Part shown: positions 52,101 to 63,242 of the stretch, piece by piece | How the letters are laid out: each line of letters starts with the position of its first letter | Position numbering within the stretch: the stretch's first letter is position 1 | Assembly: GCF_022458985.1 (NCBI RefSeq) | Contig: NC_061789.1 | Span: 11,996,175-12,060,174 of the forward strand | Reading direction: 5' to 3' | DNA from: Mugil cephalus | Lineage: Eukaryota > Chordata > Actinopteri > Mugiliformes > Mugilidae | DNA length: 64,000 nucleotides | Made by a program: the position numbers and the translations under genes | The notes under the pieces: generated by a model | What the model was told of the DNA's origin: nothing | Seen by the model: the letters and a program-made list of their open reading frames with translations, nothing else | Databases searched by the model: none

Positions 52101-52375
52101 CCAGTGGCAGCCAGTTTGACATTAGCACTGTTTGTTTTTTACAAAGGCTGTCCAAAGTACAAGTGAAAGAGAAACCACTGAGTTATATCTGGTCACATGG
52201 GTGCCATGAAATACTTTTATTGTTTTATTATAACTTTTATTAAGGCCATGAGAGCTTGGTTGCACCTGGAATCTGCTCAGTGTTTTGTTATTAAACTCTT
52301 CGCACAGAGTAAAATTTCTTAAATTACATTTGACCTGAAAACCTTTGGCTAAGGGCTCATTGTTCATTGACTCAT
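51902..52375. repeat. Imperfect direct duplication flanking an ISRE remnant
   Basis: About 51902-52035 (ATTAAGGCCATGAGAGCTTG...AAGGGCTCATTGTT) recurs at about 52241-52368 with scattered changes, a spacing of about 340 bp. Confidence 0.85.
52165..52176 (-). promoter_or_regulatory. Second, orphan ISRE-like element
   Basis: GAAAGAGAAACC lies in a 26-bp block (GTCCAAAGTACAAGTGAAAG and onward, from about 52150) identical to the block around the ISRE at 50600. It looks like a duplicated promoter piece. No gene start is evident just downstream on the minus strand. Confidence 0.5.
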
Positions 52376-52429
52376 TGTTTTCTCTTGGGATGAAGTAGAG
52401 AGAACAACTATAATTTGTTCAGCTGAGTA

Positions 52430-53201
52430 ATAATCTATACTTCTGTTTATTTATTACTATTTAAAATTGAACAGTGCATATTTCACACGATTAAGCATGG
52501 ATCTAGAGAGAAGAGAAATATAATTGTAATACAGAGTAATATAACTCAGTTGGAGGAGGTGTATGGCTCCTCATCCTGACCTGAGGATACTCCACAATAC
52601 TGTGTCCCTAAACGTGAATTAAAAGGCAATATAAGTATACATTTAATAGTCTCACACATGCATTTTTGCTGTGTACAGTTTATTAAACTTTCTGAAGCAG
52701 ACTCACATCTATTTCCACATATATATTTACATGCACGAGTTTGTGTTGGCAGAAGGTATACAAGGAAGGAAAGGGTACAAGTACAATATTAAAGCAGATT
52801 AGGATTCATAAACCCTCTGGGCCATTATCTGATACTAGGCATTAGACACCCCCAAACAGCATTCTCCAAGAAGACACATAATATGAAGGTAATGTTAACA
52901 TTGCTTGATAAACTCAGGATCTAATCAACAGCATGGAAAACATTCATATCATAAGTTAAACAAATAAATAAATCCCACTACTATCCATATGTTTCATTAT
53001 TACATGCATGATATCATTTTCATTAATACAGTAGTATCCTTGTCTCTTATATTCCTCTTATTTTGTCTTTTGTCCTAAACTGGGCACCTGATGGTTTAAA
53101 CTGTGTATTGTCCACGGTGTTAATGTTTCAGTGGAGCAGCAGTCACTGAAAATTAGGTTCTGTAGAGGTCCGCTATTATATTTTTGGGCCTGAATCGTTT
53201 T
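52430..53201 (-). other. 3'UTR of the APOL-EEP gene
   Basis: Non-coding, but matches 62380-63242 downstream of the other EEP copy (shared AATTAAAAGGCAA, TTTAATAGTCTCACACATGC, TTTCTGAAGCAGACTCACATC, TTCTATTCTTCCTTCTT). Conserved together with the exon, it supports duplication of the whole gene end. A minus-strand AATAAA near 52681 could be the poly(A) signal. Confidence 0.6.
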
Positions 53202-54090
53202 CTATTCTTCCTTCTTCCTGAGTTGTTTATCTTGCTTGTCTCGATACGTCTTTGCTTTAGTTTTCCTTTTCATACGTTTTAACGCCGGCCTTCCAGTGAA
53301 ATATAGAGTGTAATGATCTGATATTTCATCATCCCAGATGTCAAAGTTATAGACTTCAAAATTTCTGGTAATGATCAGATCCAGAGTGTGACCACGCCGA
53401 TGTGTTGGGCAAGATACATGCTGATGGAGGCAAGCATCCCACAAGATTTCGTTAAACCTCTGGGTGGACCTCTGGTTTTCATCATCAACCCAGATATTGA
53501 AATCCCCAGTCACAATAATGCTGCTGTACCACTGAGTTTCATTCACGAGTCCTTGAAACTCCTCAAGGAAGGTTTGGAAATTTTTGTTTCCTGATGGGTG
53601 ATACACATTGATGAACAGGACAGGTTGGTCCCACTCACTGTGTTGTACAACTGCAGCCACATATTCAAAGGTTGTTATGGAGTCAAAATAGATCTGAACA
53701 CCCTGGAACTCGTGTGAGTACAGGATGGCAACCCCTCCCCCTCTACTGCCCCTAACCTGATAAAAATAACGAAAGTTTGGTGGTGAGATTTCATGGAGTA
53801 TTTCATTTGCATTGTCCCTTGTCAACCATGTCTCTGTTGGGAGAAAGATGTCTAGGTTGTTGTCTGTTATGAGATTACGTATACGCTGTCTTTTGTTGTT
53901 GTTGTTGTTGTTGAGTGACCGAACATTGAGCAAAGCTATTCTGACTTCAGTTTCCTCATCAGAGCTTTCATCATCACTCTCTTCATTTGAACCATCACAC
54001 TGTGGTTTTTGGGGTGTCTTGCTGATGCTCTTTTCTGTGTGACTGTCTTTTTGTCCATGTTCATGTTTTTGACGTTCTAGAGAATCAGCG
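53202..54090 (-). other. Exapted LINE endonuclease (EEP) region of the fusion exon
   Basis: The linker and endonuclease part of the last exon. A six-Asn run from an AAC/GTT microsatellite (about 53895-53914) interrupts the first motif region and is shorter in the copy at 63.2-64.0 kb. Reading continues about 30 residues past the SDH motif into a basic tail and stops, where a LINE would run on into reverse transcriptase. Confidence 0.8.
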
Positions 54091-55692
54091 GAACCCTTCT
54101 TCTTAACACTAGTTGTCACCATCAAACAATTGCAATTGCAAAACACCTGAGTTATGTTTGAACTGGAGAGCTCTTCCTCGTATTCCCGTTGTCTTTCAGC
54201 CATGTCTTGCAACGCCTTCCTGTAAATAAAACAAGTAAAAGAACAGTTGGAATGGCTTAAGATATCACCAGTATCGATCCAACATTTTACAACAACTGCA
54301 ATATAATCACTTGTTATAGGGACATCCTGTCTGATGGTTGGTTAGCTTGGTGCTAACAATAGTTTCTCTTATTGATTATTTGTGCAGAGTTGAGCAGTTT
54401 ATATGACTGGACATGGGTCATTGCTTCAACATGATAGGTTTGACTCTGATTGATTAGTTGGTAGAGAGGTGCAGTGGTGTGGTGGTTAGCACTGATGCCT
54501 CACAGCAAGAACGTTCTGGTTTTAATCGATCGTCTATCCCTGTGTGGAGTTTCTAAAGGTATTGAATGAATGAACTATTAGTTGGTGATTTAAAGCTAAA
54601 ATGTGTAGAAGGTGATTTTGTCCTTTCTGTTTAATAGAAAACATACTCTGCGTTGTTGAGCTGTTCCCTCAACACCTGGGTCATCTCTAGGATTTTGTCG
54701 GCTTCATCTCTCATTGATTGACTGGCTTCAGTCACATGATTCTTCTCAATCATTTTTTTCCAGTTGTCAACTGCTGCAGGAAGAGCAAACATCATTCCAA
54801 CAGCACCTCCTGCGACCTGATGATTGATAGAACAATAGTTTTGATCATATTCAGACTGTCAGCCTCAAGCAAAACACATGTACATGTATTAATCATAAAA
54901 TCAATAAATTAATAGTCACTAACTAACCAACTGTTAACATAAGTATGTAAATATTACCTGGGCACATCCTTTAAGGAGTACTCCTTTAGGTATTACTTTG
55001 ATGAGCTGTTGAACTCCTTTGTCAAAATGAAATTTACCTCCCTTTCCACAGAAGTCCATTGCAAAAATCAGTGAGATACTAGACATCATGATAAATCCTG
55101 TACCCATCATGTTAGGGGAGAAACTCATGTTGGCTCTCGGTCCTCCACTGTGGAAAAATTGCAGATTATCATTGAAGCCATCATTACCGCCATCATTGAA
55201 GTTGATATTCAGACCAGATCTTCTCGCCATGGCTTTCAAAATTTCTGTCACGATGTGTTGATCCACTTCTTCAACGTCTGGATTCTTCTTTTCAATCTTA
55301 CCTTTCAGTTTTTTGAACCGTTGCTGGATTTTTTCTGCAATATCCTTGCTCTTCTTGTCAATCTCTTCCTTCTTTTTCATGGGGTCACTGGATAAGAAAT
55401 ATTCAGTGGCTGCAGTTGACAAAGAGATGGTGGCTCCTACCCCTGTGTATGCAGATCCAGCCAAACCTAATAGTGGAGCAGCTGCCCCACCAGTGAACAA
55501 AGTGGCCACACCAGCTCCAATCAGGCATGCAGCACCAACCACCGCCACTGTGTTTCCAACACATTTGCCTGCAGTGCATTTCTCACTGAGAGACTCCAGC
55601 TCCTTGGCCAGTTTCCTCAGCTGGTCTGCACAATCCTCCCTGTTCTTGATCCAGGACCAAATCAGTTCCAGCAGCTCGTCTGCAATGGCCAT
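53202..55692 (-). CDS. APOL-like protein fused to a LINE-type endonuclease (EEP) domain
   Basis: Three coding exons read leftward: 55692-54958 (start MAIADELLELIWSW), 54816-54647 and 54219-53202 (stop at 53204-53202). Sum 1923 nt, 640 aa, all in phase with canonical donors (CAG/GTAATA, GA/GTATGT). Residues 1-300 are APOL-like: N-terminal helix, small-residue hydrophobic hairpin (about 40-90) and a second hydrophobic stretch (VAGGAVGMMFALP, near 246). The last exon opens with KALQDMAERQREYEEEL (coiled coil, matching the start of the last exon in APOL-like gene 1), then a Ser/acid-rich linker. It then encodes an endonuclease/exonuclease/phosphatase domain with LLNVRSLNN, TETWL, TGDFNIW, HTLDLIIT and ISDHYTLYF, so the core catalytic residues are kept. 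It ends in a Lys/Arg-rich tail with no RT domain. The EEP resembles Rex1/CR1-group LINE endonucleases. Function unknown. A 5'UTR exon probably ends at 56507. Confidence 0.82.
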
Positions 55693-56650
55693 GGCAGAAG
55701 ACTCTGTGTCCACCTGATCTGACTAGAGAGCAGAAAAATGTTATCAATAGGAGACTGAAAATAGAAAGTCAGAGGACAAATTAAATTATTGTAGCATCGA
55801 AGGAGCATTGCAACTAATTTGGAGGGGAAAAAAGTATTTAGTATTGAGACATCTGTTGGCAGATGTTGGTAGATTCTGATGATCACAATTATATTGTTTT
55901 AGTATTTGCTTTGCAAAGTTGCCGGACAGAGTGGAATAACCAGGAAGGATTACATAATATTTTTCCTGTTTGCTTAGTTTCTGCCTGTCTGAACACCATG
56001 TTTCTACATGTCTAAATATTCCACAGCTTATTAAGCATATTATTTTATTACAACAGAGTAATGGTGTGGGAGAAACAAAAGAAGCAGTGAAACAGAAAGT
56101 TAAAGCAGTTCCTGATAAATCCTGACAAAATGTCTAAATAAATAAGGTATTTTAAATATACAGCAGCGTGCTCAGAACGGTGTGTACTTCACAACAACAG
56201 AGAGAAACCATTAACATATCTGTATTAAACCCATGCTACATAAACAGCTGATTCTAAACAGTGAGTATCAATCTGTCTGGGCTGTAACATAGATTCTTGC
56301 GCATGCAGGAAGGATCATGTAATATTGCTACTGTTACTGGAGCAATCTTTATCTGAGGAGTTTTATTTTGTTAAAAGATTTTTCTGAAATTGAGATTAAA
56401 ACTAAAAAAAATTCTTATTTTTATTATTATTATAAACCACAGAGAAACCAAATCCCTGCAAAATTCATAAGCATATGCATGTCATTTTAAATAATCTTAA
56501 TCTTACCTTTTCTTGAAATAAAGTTTTATAATCTGCAGTCAAACTTGTGTCCTGCTCTGCCAGAGAGGACTGACCGACTGGCTCACTGATCTGTGAGTCC
56601 TAGGAAAATTATCAAGAGATTTCCTGCAGCTCTGTTACTGGAAGTCACAT
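55693..56650 (-). other. 5'UTR exon and intron of the APOL-EEP gene
   Basis: A candidate non-coding first exon ends at 56507 with an AAAG/GTAAGA donor and has no ATG. The acceptor CTCTCTAG lies about 30 nt before the ATG at 55692. The remainder is AT-rich intron. No ISRE of the gene-1 type was found here. Confidence 0.45.
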
Positions 56651-56894
56651 GATTTCTTGCAGCAGACTTCTCTTCTGCTGCACAGTAGATGTCAGTAGAG
56701 AGAAATGCCGGATACTAGGCACCGCGCCCCTGCCCTACACACAAACACACACACACGGTGTGGATTAAAAAAAACACAATGATAAAACAAAATTTAATGA
56801 AAGTTATGTTGAGTATGAAACTCAATTACATTTTACTTGATAATTGCAACTGCATGTGTTGTATTCACTGTCACAAAACTTGTTTTGTAAATAG

Positions 56895-57240
56895 TTCGTT
56901 TGCTGCAACAGGAAGAGCAAACATCATTCCCACAGCACCTCCTGCGGCCTGATGATTAATATAAGAGTACCCATGTACACGTAGTAATCATACAATCCAT
57001 AAATTAATAGTCACTAATGATCAATCAGACTGCAAAACTGTTAACATAAGTTAATATATTACCTGGGCACTTCCTTTAAGGAGTATTTCTTTAGGTATTA
57101 CTTTGATGAGCTGTTGAACTCCTTTGTCAAAATGAAATTTACTTCCCTTTCCACAGAAGTCCATTGCAAAAATCAGTGAGATACCAGGCATCATGATAAA
57201 TCCCTTACCCATCATATTAGAGAAGAAACTCATGTTGAAA
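56895..57240 (-). pseudogene. APOL-like pseudogene fragment
   Basis: The start of APOL exon 3 (56945-56900) and the 3' part of exon 2 (about 57280-57062, donor CAG/GTAATA kept) are close to the gene at 53.2-55.7 kb (FHFDKGVQQLIKVIPK). The N-terminal two-thirds of exon 2, the rest of exon 3 and the last exon are absent, and upstream frames have stops. Confidence 0.85.
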
Positions 57241-57780
57241 GGTTTGATTAACTGTCCTCCGCTGTGGAAAAATTGCCTCTGTTGTGATTATTTTCATTAT
57301 TTCCATCTAGATTATTACTTAGAAGTGAGGATATTAACACTACTGACATTTTTAACACAGATGTGATTCACATTAGATGTGTGAATTAGATGAATAAATA
57401 GTTTAAACTGACAGCAAGAAGTTGTTATATTGTTTTTTCCAGGAATTAACGAACACGCCGACACCTCGCATTTTTCCATATATCATTCCAGGACACTTCT
57501 TTCTCTTGTTTATGCAAAGTCAAATTGATCACAAATGCTATAATTTAGAATTGAATACCATGATTTAACTGTGTTTTTCTATTGAACAGGTTGTGACTAT
57601 AAAGAGCATTTTCAACTTATTTTTCAACAGAATGCTATAAGGCATAGGTCTTTAAGAGGGGGCCCATGGAGGTACTGCAGGGGGGGTCGCAAAACTAAAT
57701 TTCTTTAAATACACATTTATATGAATCCATATTTTAGTAAAGCGATCAATGGAGGGAGAAGATGTTATCTTTCAGTCAGT
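57236..57780. repeat. Segment duplicated at 59322-60420
   Basis: Runs from TTGAAAGGTTTGATTAACTG to the TCAGTCAGTGCTTCA region. The second copy (59322-59460 and 59705-60420) matches closely but has lost or gained internal pieces and carries a MITE. Confidence 0.9.
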
Positions 57781-58030
57781 GCTTCAAGTTTTATTTAAGG
57801 GCATCAATTCACATTTCTCCCAGTTCACATTATACACATCTGTTAAATACAAGATGTCATCACAGCCTTTAATATTATTTTCAGATCTTATTGTCTCAGC
57901 TAATGGCTCAATGGCCAAATTAAATAGGAGACCAGAAATTGGGCACCCTGGTTTTATATCACAATTTAGAGTGAATGGTTTTGAAACAAGGTCCTTAGTT
58001 CTGACAGAAGCCACAGGTTTGTTTTAAAGC
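57780..58030 (-). pseudogene. L1/Tx1-like reverse-transcriptase fragment
   Basis: The minus-strand frame contains the RT signature PGCPISGLLFNLAIEPLAETI followed by a CDDILYLTD active-site box. It is truncated on both sides and sits at the point where duplicate segments 57236-57780 and 59705-60420 diverge, so it was probably inserted after the duplication. Confidence 0.75.
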
Positions 58031-58109
58031 ATTTTAACTCACTGAATATAGTTGGTGCCAAACCTATACTTCTGTAGAGAACTAAACACAAACCACCATC
58101 ACCACCAGT

Positions 58110-59320
58110 CTCATGATTTCTTGTAGCAGACTTCTCTTCTGCTGCACAGTAGATCTCAGCAGAGTTGAGCCAGACACTCGGCTGAAACATCGGATACTAG
58201 GTGCCGCGCCCTTCCTCTACACCAGGGCTGGGCAATTCATTTCTACAGGGGGCCACATGAAAAATCTGAAGTGTGTTGGAGGGCCAAACCAAACGATAAC
58301 TTAAACGTAATTTTGCTCAATATTAATTTTCCCCCATTGTAAAAAGCAGTAAATTATATACGTTGATAAGCTGCTACTGGTAATCAGAAACATAAGAATA
58401 TTCTGTAGATATTTATTTAAATTTATGAGTTTTGCTGTAGGTTGAAGATGAAAATGAAACACAATCAATGTGTAGTTTTGGATATAACGCATTGGAATGT
58501 TGGAAACTTTGTCCTCTGTGAAAAACTTCGGTGGATCAAGGAGGGACCATGTAGCTACATGAATCATTTTCTGTATCTCAATAAATCTCAATAAATGTTT
58601 AACCCTTTAAGACCTGAATGTCCGTCTGCCCACAAAGAGAAGCTTGCTGTATTTGAATTACCGTAACTCCCCGATGGACAATATTCAAGTTGCGCATTCT
58701 AGAAAAACGCTGCCATTACGGTAATGATGACGCACCGCTGCTGTCGGCTGCAGGTTGGAGAGCAACGATCGCGGAGCCCCGGTAAGAGAGACTTGTTTGG
58801 AGGAATTTGTTGGTAAAATCAAAGTTAGTTATACCCTTGAGATGTCACGAAGGTCTTCTAGGCAAAAGCACAACTAACCAGTGTTCAGTCACAATGAATA
58901 TTGTCAATAGCGCAAACCACTGTGACTTACGGTAATTCAAAATCGGCCGCTTTGACGGATGCCAGCGATCCGTTCAGGGTTTTGAGGGTTAATAGATGGC
59001 AAAAAGCTGTTTCAAGCTTACCTTTTGAAGAATTGACGAACTAACAGTGCCATGACGTCAATAATACATCATGGCTCAAAATAAAAGCAACACAGTCGTA
59101 TTGCATGCACAGCATAAATACTTCATTTGTGCTTATGACTGACATACCGCGGGCCAGACGGGAATGCCCAAAGGGCCGTATGTGGCCCGCGGGCCGTAAA
59201 ATGCCCAGGTCTGCTCTACACATAAACACACAACAGCTGTCTGTCTCTCGGGTTCACTGTCTTTTCCGTTAACGTTTAAAGTTTCTTCAGCTTCAGGTTT
59301 GTTTCTGCTCCGCTTACTCA
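58110..59320. repeat. Duplicate of the APOL-EEP upstream region, split by a MITE
   Basis: 58110-58222 matches 56640-56745 (ATGATTTCTTG.AGCAGACTTC, TTCTGCTGCACAGTAGAT, CGGATACTAGG, CCGCGCCC). The matching sequence resumes after the MITE at 59214. Confidence 0.8.
58223..59213. mobile_element. hAT-type MITE with 8-bp target duplication
   Basis: 991-bp element with ends CAGGGCTGGGCAA... and ...ATGCCCAGGTCTG, flanked by CTCTACAC on both sides (58215-58222, 59214-59221). Subterminal GGGGGCCACATGA and GGCCCGCGGGCC motifs are typical. No transposase frame. Confidence 0.88.
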
Positions 59321-59956
59321 TTGTTGAAAGGTTTGATTAACTGTCCTCCGCTGGGGAAAAATTGCCTCTGTTGCGATTATTTTCATTATTTCCATCTAGA
59401 TTATTACTTAGAAGTGAGGATATCAACACTACTGACATTTTTAACACATAGATGTGACAGTGGTAAGGTCGGAAGAAGTAGTTGTATAGTATATTGTTCT
59501 GAGGGCCTCACATGAGGGGACACCAACCTGTCCGCCAATGATGGGACGACTCCCTCCACCTGTAGACAACCAATCACATTAATTCTGTTGAAACTGTTAT
59601 ATCAGTGTGAAAGTATTGAATTTCATCCTTTTGTGGGACGTTGGCCAAGGCTAACTGATCAGACAAGGTCCATGCGCATGTATTTCTATATTCCAATACG
59701 TATTTGAATAAATAGTTTAAACTGACATCAAGAAGTTGTTATATTGTTTTTTCCAGGAATTAACGAACACGCCGACACCTCGCATTTTTCCATATATCAT
59801 TCCAGGACAGTTCTTCCTCTTGTTTATGCAAAGTCAAATTGATCACAAATGCTATAATTTAGAATTGAATACCATGATTTAACTGTGTTTTTCTATTTAA
59901 CAGGTTGTGACTATAAAGAGCATTTTCAACTTATTTTTCAACAGAATGCCATAAGG

Positions 59957-60263
59957 CAGGGGTGTCAAATATAAGGCCCGGGGGTCCATTCTGGCCCGTG
60001 GGATGAATTTGCAAACACTACACTGAAGATATTAGCTGAAAATATTTTGATGAAATAAGAAATTGCACTTGTACCTTGCACTTCTTGTGAAATGTAATGT
60101 TGTTCGTTACATGTAGCCATACTTGTTTGCACGAAAGCAAAGGGAAACATTAGGAGTTGTTGTTATTTACCAGGTAATATGCTATTGTGTCACTGGTACG
60201 GCCCCACTCACATCAAATTGGGCTGTATGTGGCCCCTGAACTAAAATGAGTTTGACACCCCTG
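59957..60263. mobile_element. hAT-type MITE with 8-bp target duplication and an empty-site paralogue
   Basis: 307-bp element with perfect ends CAGGGGTGTCAAA/TTTGACACCCCTG, flanked by CCATAAGG on both sides (59949-59956, 60264-60271). The duplicate segment at about 57645-57655 shows the unoccupied site. Confidence 0.93.
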
Positions 60264-60429
60264 CCATAAGGCATAGGTCTTTAAGAGAGGGCCCATGGAA
60301 AAACTGCAGGGGGGGTCGCAAAATTAAATTTCTTTAAATACACATTAATATGAATCCATATTTTAGTGGAGGGATCAATGGAGGCAGAAGATGTTATCTT
60401 TCAGTCAGCGCTTCACACAAGTTTTATGG

Positions 60430-62370
60430 GAAGACTTGAGGTCATTATTTTACACATGGCAATAGTTTTTTACACTGAATGCTTTTCTCACAGTTTTACA
60501 AATAGTAAATAGTACATGTGAGTCTCACGATGATGTGATTATTAAATTCATCCATGTTTAGCTAAAGCACTCCATTTAGCTGAGGGCAGAAGATAAGCAC
60601 ATTTTGAAACATTTTGTTCAGATAAGCAATAATCTGTACTTCTGTTTTGGGTTTTTAGTAGGGAATGACGTAAAAGCCCTCACTAAGTAGTAGTAGTTCA
60701 ACTATTTGAGTGTAGAAATGGTAATGGATCCTCTGGTGATTGAGATTGGAGCCGATAAAGCTTTTTGTCTCTCCATTTACATGATAAAAATGACACAGTG
60801 GTAAGAAATGTTACAAATCTCAATTTAATTTAACCAAAAACATAAAAATGTATTGAACTCAAAGAATATTTAACGCTCTTATGCATACACAATAAAGAAT
60901 AAACAGGTAAAAAAAGGTAGAGCACTAGCAGTATTAGTCTTACACCTTGGCTTTAACACATATTCCAACCAAAAGCTAAAAAACAGCGTAACAGGTCCAA
61001 TCTAAACTGTGGACAGTGGTCGATCGACAACCTGCACTATTAGCTTAAAAGAGAGAGAGAAAGTATGTTGCAGGGTGACGTCACCTCCCAGAGTGGTCGT
61101 TTTAGGAATTGCAACTTTTCACACTTGTGCTTTATTTTTAAATCATTCATCTTCTAAAAAGTCTTGAAAATGAAGAAAGCTAAAATATTTGTCTAAGCTT
61201 CATGTTATCTGTACATTCATGAATACAAACCAGAATGGTAGTTATTTTTCATATAGTGACAACAGTGAAACAACTTATATATATATATTATTTCAAATAT
61301 ATTTTATGATGTTGTGGCTTTTGAGTTCATTTAAAAAAGAAGCTCAGTGTACAGTAACCATTCATTTGCATTTGAAATAATGCTCTATAACCTCTAAGCC
61401 TGTAATGGGCGCGGCCTTTGTTGTTGATGATGATGTCATTGTGACTCTCGCTGACAAACTACTACTGCAGGTGGTCGATCAACCACTAAACTCAACAGTT
61501 TAGACTGGAGCTGTTGTGCTGTTGTTAAGCTTTTGGTTGTTGATGTTAAAGTTGAGGTGTAAGACAAATACTGCCTGTAAGCTAAACATAATTGTCTGAG
61601 AAGGACCATAGCAGACTTCAGCACCTAGCTGTGATGTACACTGAGAAGGAGGTGATTGAGAGAGTCAAGCAAGAAAAAGTAATTGACAAAAGTAATTGAC
61701 TTGTCAGACCAAAAGGAGAGAAAAGGATAGAATGATTTCTCTGTTTACTGACTTTCATATCTTTAGTTTTTCTGTTTTGGTGGGGACCTTTTTAATTTGT
61801 ATTTTGTATGCATAAGAGGGTCAAATATTCTTTGAGTTCAATAAATGTTTACGTTTTTGGTTAAATTGAGACATGTGACATTCTTTAGTATTGTCTCAGT
61901 TTTATCATTTAAATGGAGGTACAAAAAGCTCTATCGGCTCCAAATATCGTCTCAAAAATCAGCAGCATGCATCGGCCATCGGCCAATGCTGATGTACAAA
62001 AAAATTGGTATCAGCCTTAAAAAATCCACATTGGTCGATCTCGATCTTTAGCTAGGTCTGTTGCTAATGACTGTAATGTGTTGGTGCTGAATGATAAAGC
62101 AAATAAATCTTTGTTGGGTAATCTTTTTTTTTTTTTAACACGTTTCTTCAAGTCATATTTTTAGGGGTGCTTGACAGGCCTATAAGTACACGTATTTTCC
62201 AGCTTCCAGCTGCACGTACTCTGCTAGTGGGGGAGTACAATGTATGGGCTGCGCAGGTCCCATATATTGGCCGATACCGATACCAGTAAAAAACACAAAT
62301 ATCGGCCCAATACGTTGGCCAACTGCCGATATATTGGCGAATCTCTAATACAAAAAAACCCCACTTTTCA
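60430..62370. other. Spacer with a large inverted repeat
   Basis: Contains arms at about 60744-60889 and 61806-61947 that are imperfect reverse complements (about 140 bp). ATCGGC-rich MITE-like sequence follows at about 61935-62050 and 62255-62345. No gene supported. Confidence 0.6.
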
Positions 62371-62379
62371 TTGTGTAAT

Positions 62380-63242
62380 CCTTACTGTTTATTACTATTT
62401 ATTACCATTTAAAATGAAACAGTACATATTTCACTTGATTACGCAGACATCTAGAGAGAACACTCCAAAATGCTGTGTCCATAAACTTGAATTAAAAGGC
62501 AACATCTGTATACATTTAATAGTCTCACACATGCATTTTTGCACAATTATACATATGTCATTGTGTACAGTTTATCAAACTTTCTGAAGCAGACTCACAT
62601 CTATTTCCACATGTAATTTTACATGTAAGAGTTTGTGTTGGCAGAAGGTATATATAGTACAATATTAAAGCAGATTAGGATTAATAACCCTCCTGGGCCA
62701 TTAGCTGGTACTTGACATTACACACATCCATAACACCATGTTACCAAGAAGACAAGAAGATGTTAACATAATAATAAACTCAGGATCTAATTAACAACAC
62801 AGAAGTCATTTGTATCATAAGTTAAAAACAATAAATCACACTACTATCCATATGTTTCATTATTACGTGCATGATCAAACTTTCTGAAGCACACTCAGAT
62901 CTATTTCCACATATGTTTTTACATACAAGAGTTTGTGTATCATGTACAAGTACAATGTAAAAGCAGATTTTTGTGATGTGAATGCAGTATTTGTTTATGA
63001 CTGAGATCTTCTGTCCAGGAAGCAGAAGGCAGTCTACTCATTGGAAAGTTGCTCTAAGGAGGATCTCCTATGATTTACATCATTCTATAGTAGATTTACT
63101 TGTTTCACATTGTCATCACCTAGCTTTCATTAAGCTTGAGTAAAATCTCCCACAGTTAGATCAGTGAACTTACTGGTACCTGCGTAGACTGACTTTTTCC
63201 AAACATGTTTTTCTGAATATGTTTTTGGGCCTGAATCGTTTT
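62380..63242 (-). other. 3'UTR of the second APOL-EEP copy
   Basis: Collinear with 52430-53201, with an additional tandem copy of the TTTCTGAAGCACACTCAGATC block at about 62876-62960. No coding sequence. Confidence 0.6.

Noticed and set aside
53202-54219. EEP exon as merely a 5'-truncated or fresh LINE insertion
   Set aside because: LINE insertions are usually 5'-truncated and keep RT and the 3' end. Here only the endonuclease remains, in phase with APOL splice sites, duplicated with the same host linker, stop and UTR.
55692-55713. Upstream non-ATG start of the APOL-EEP frame (GTG at 55713)
   Set aside because: The first ATG in the frame is at 55692 and lies just after an acceptor-like CTCTCTAG; no support for GTG initiation.
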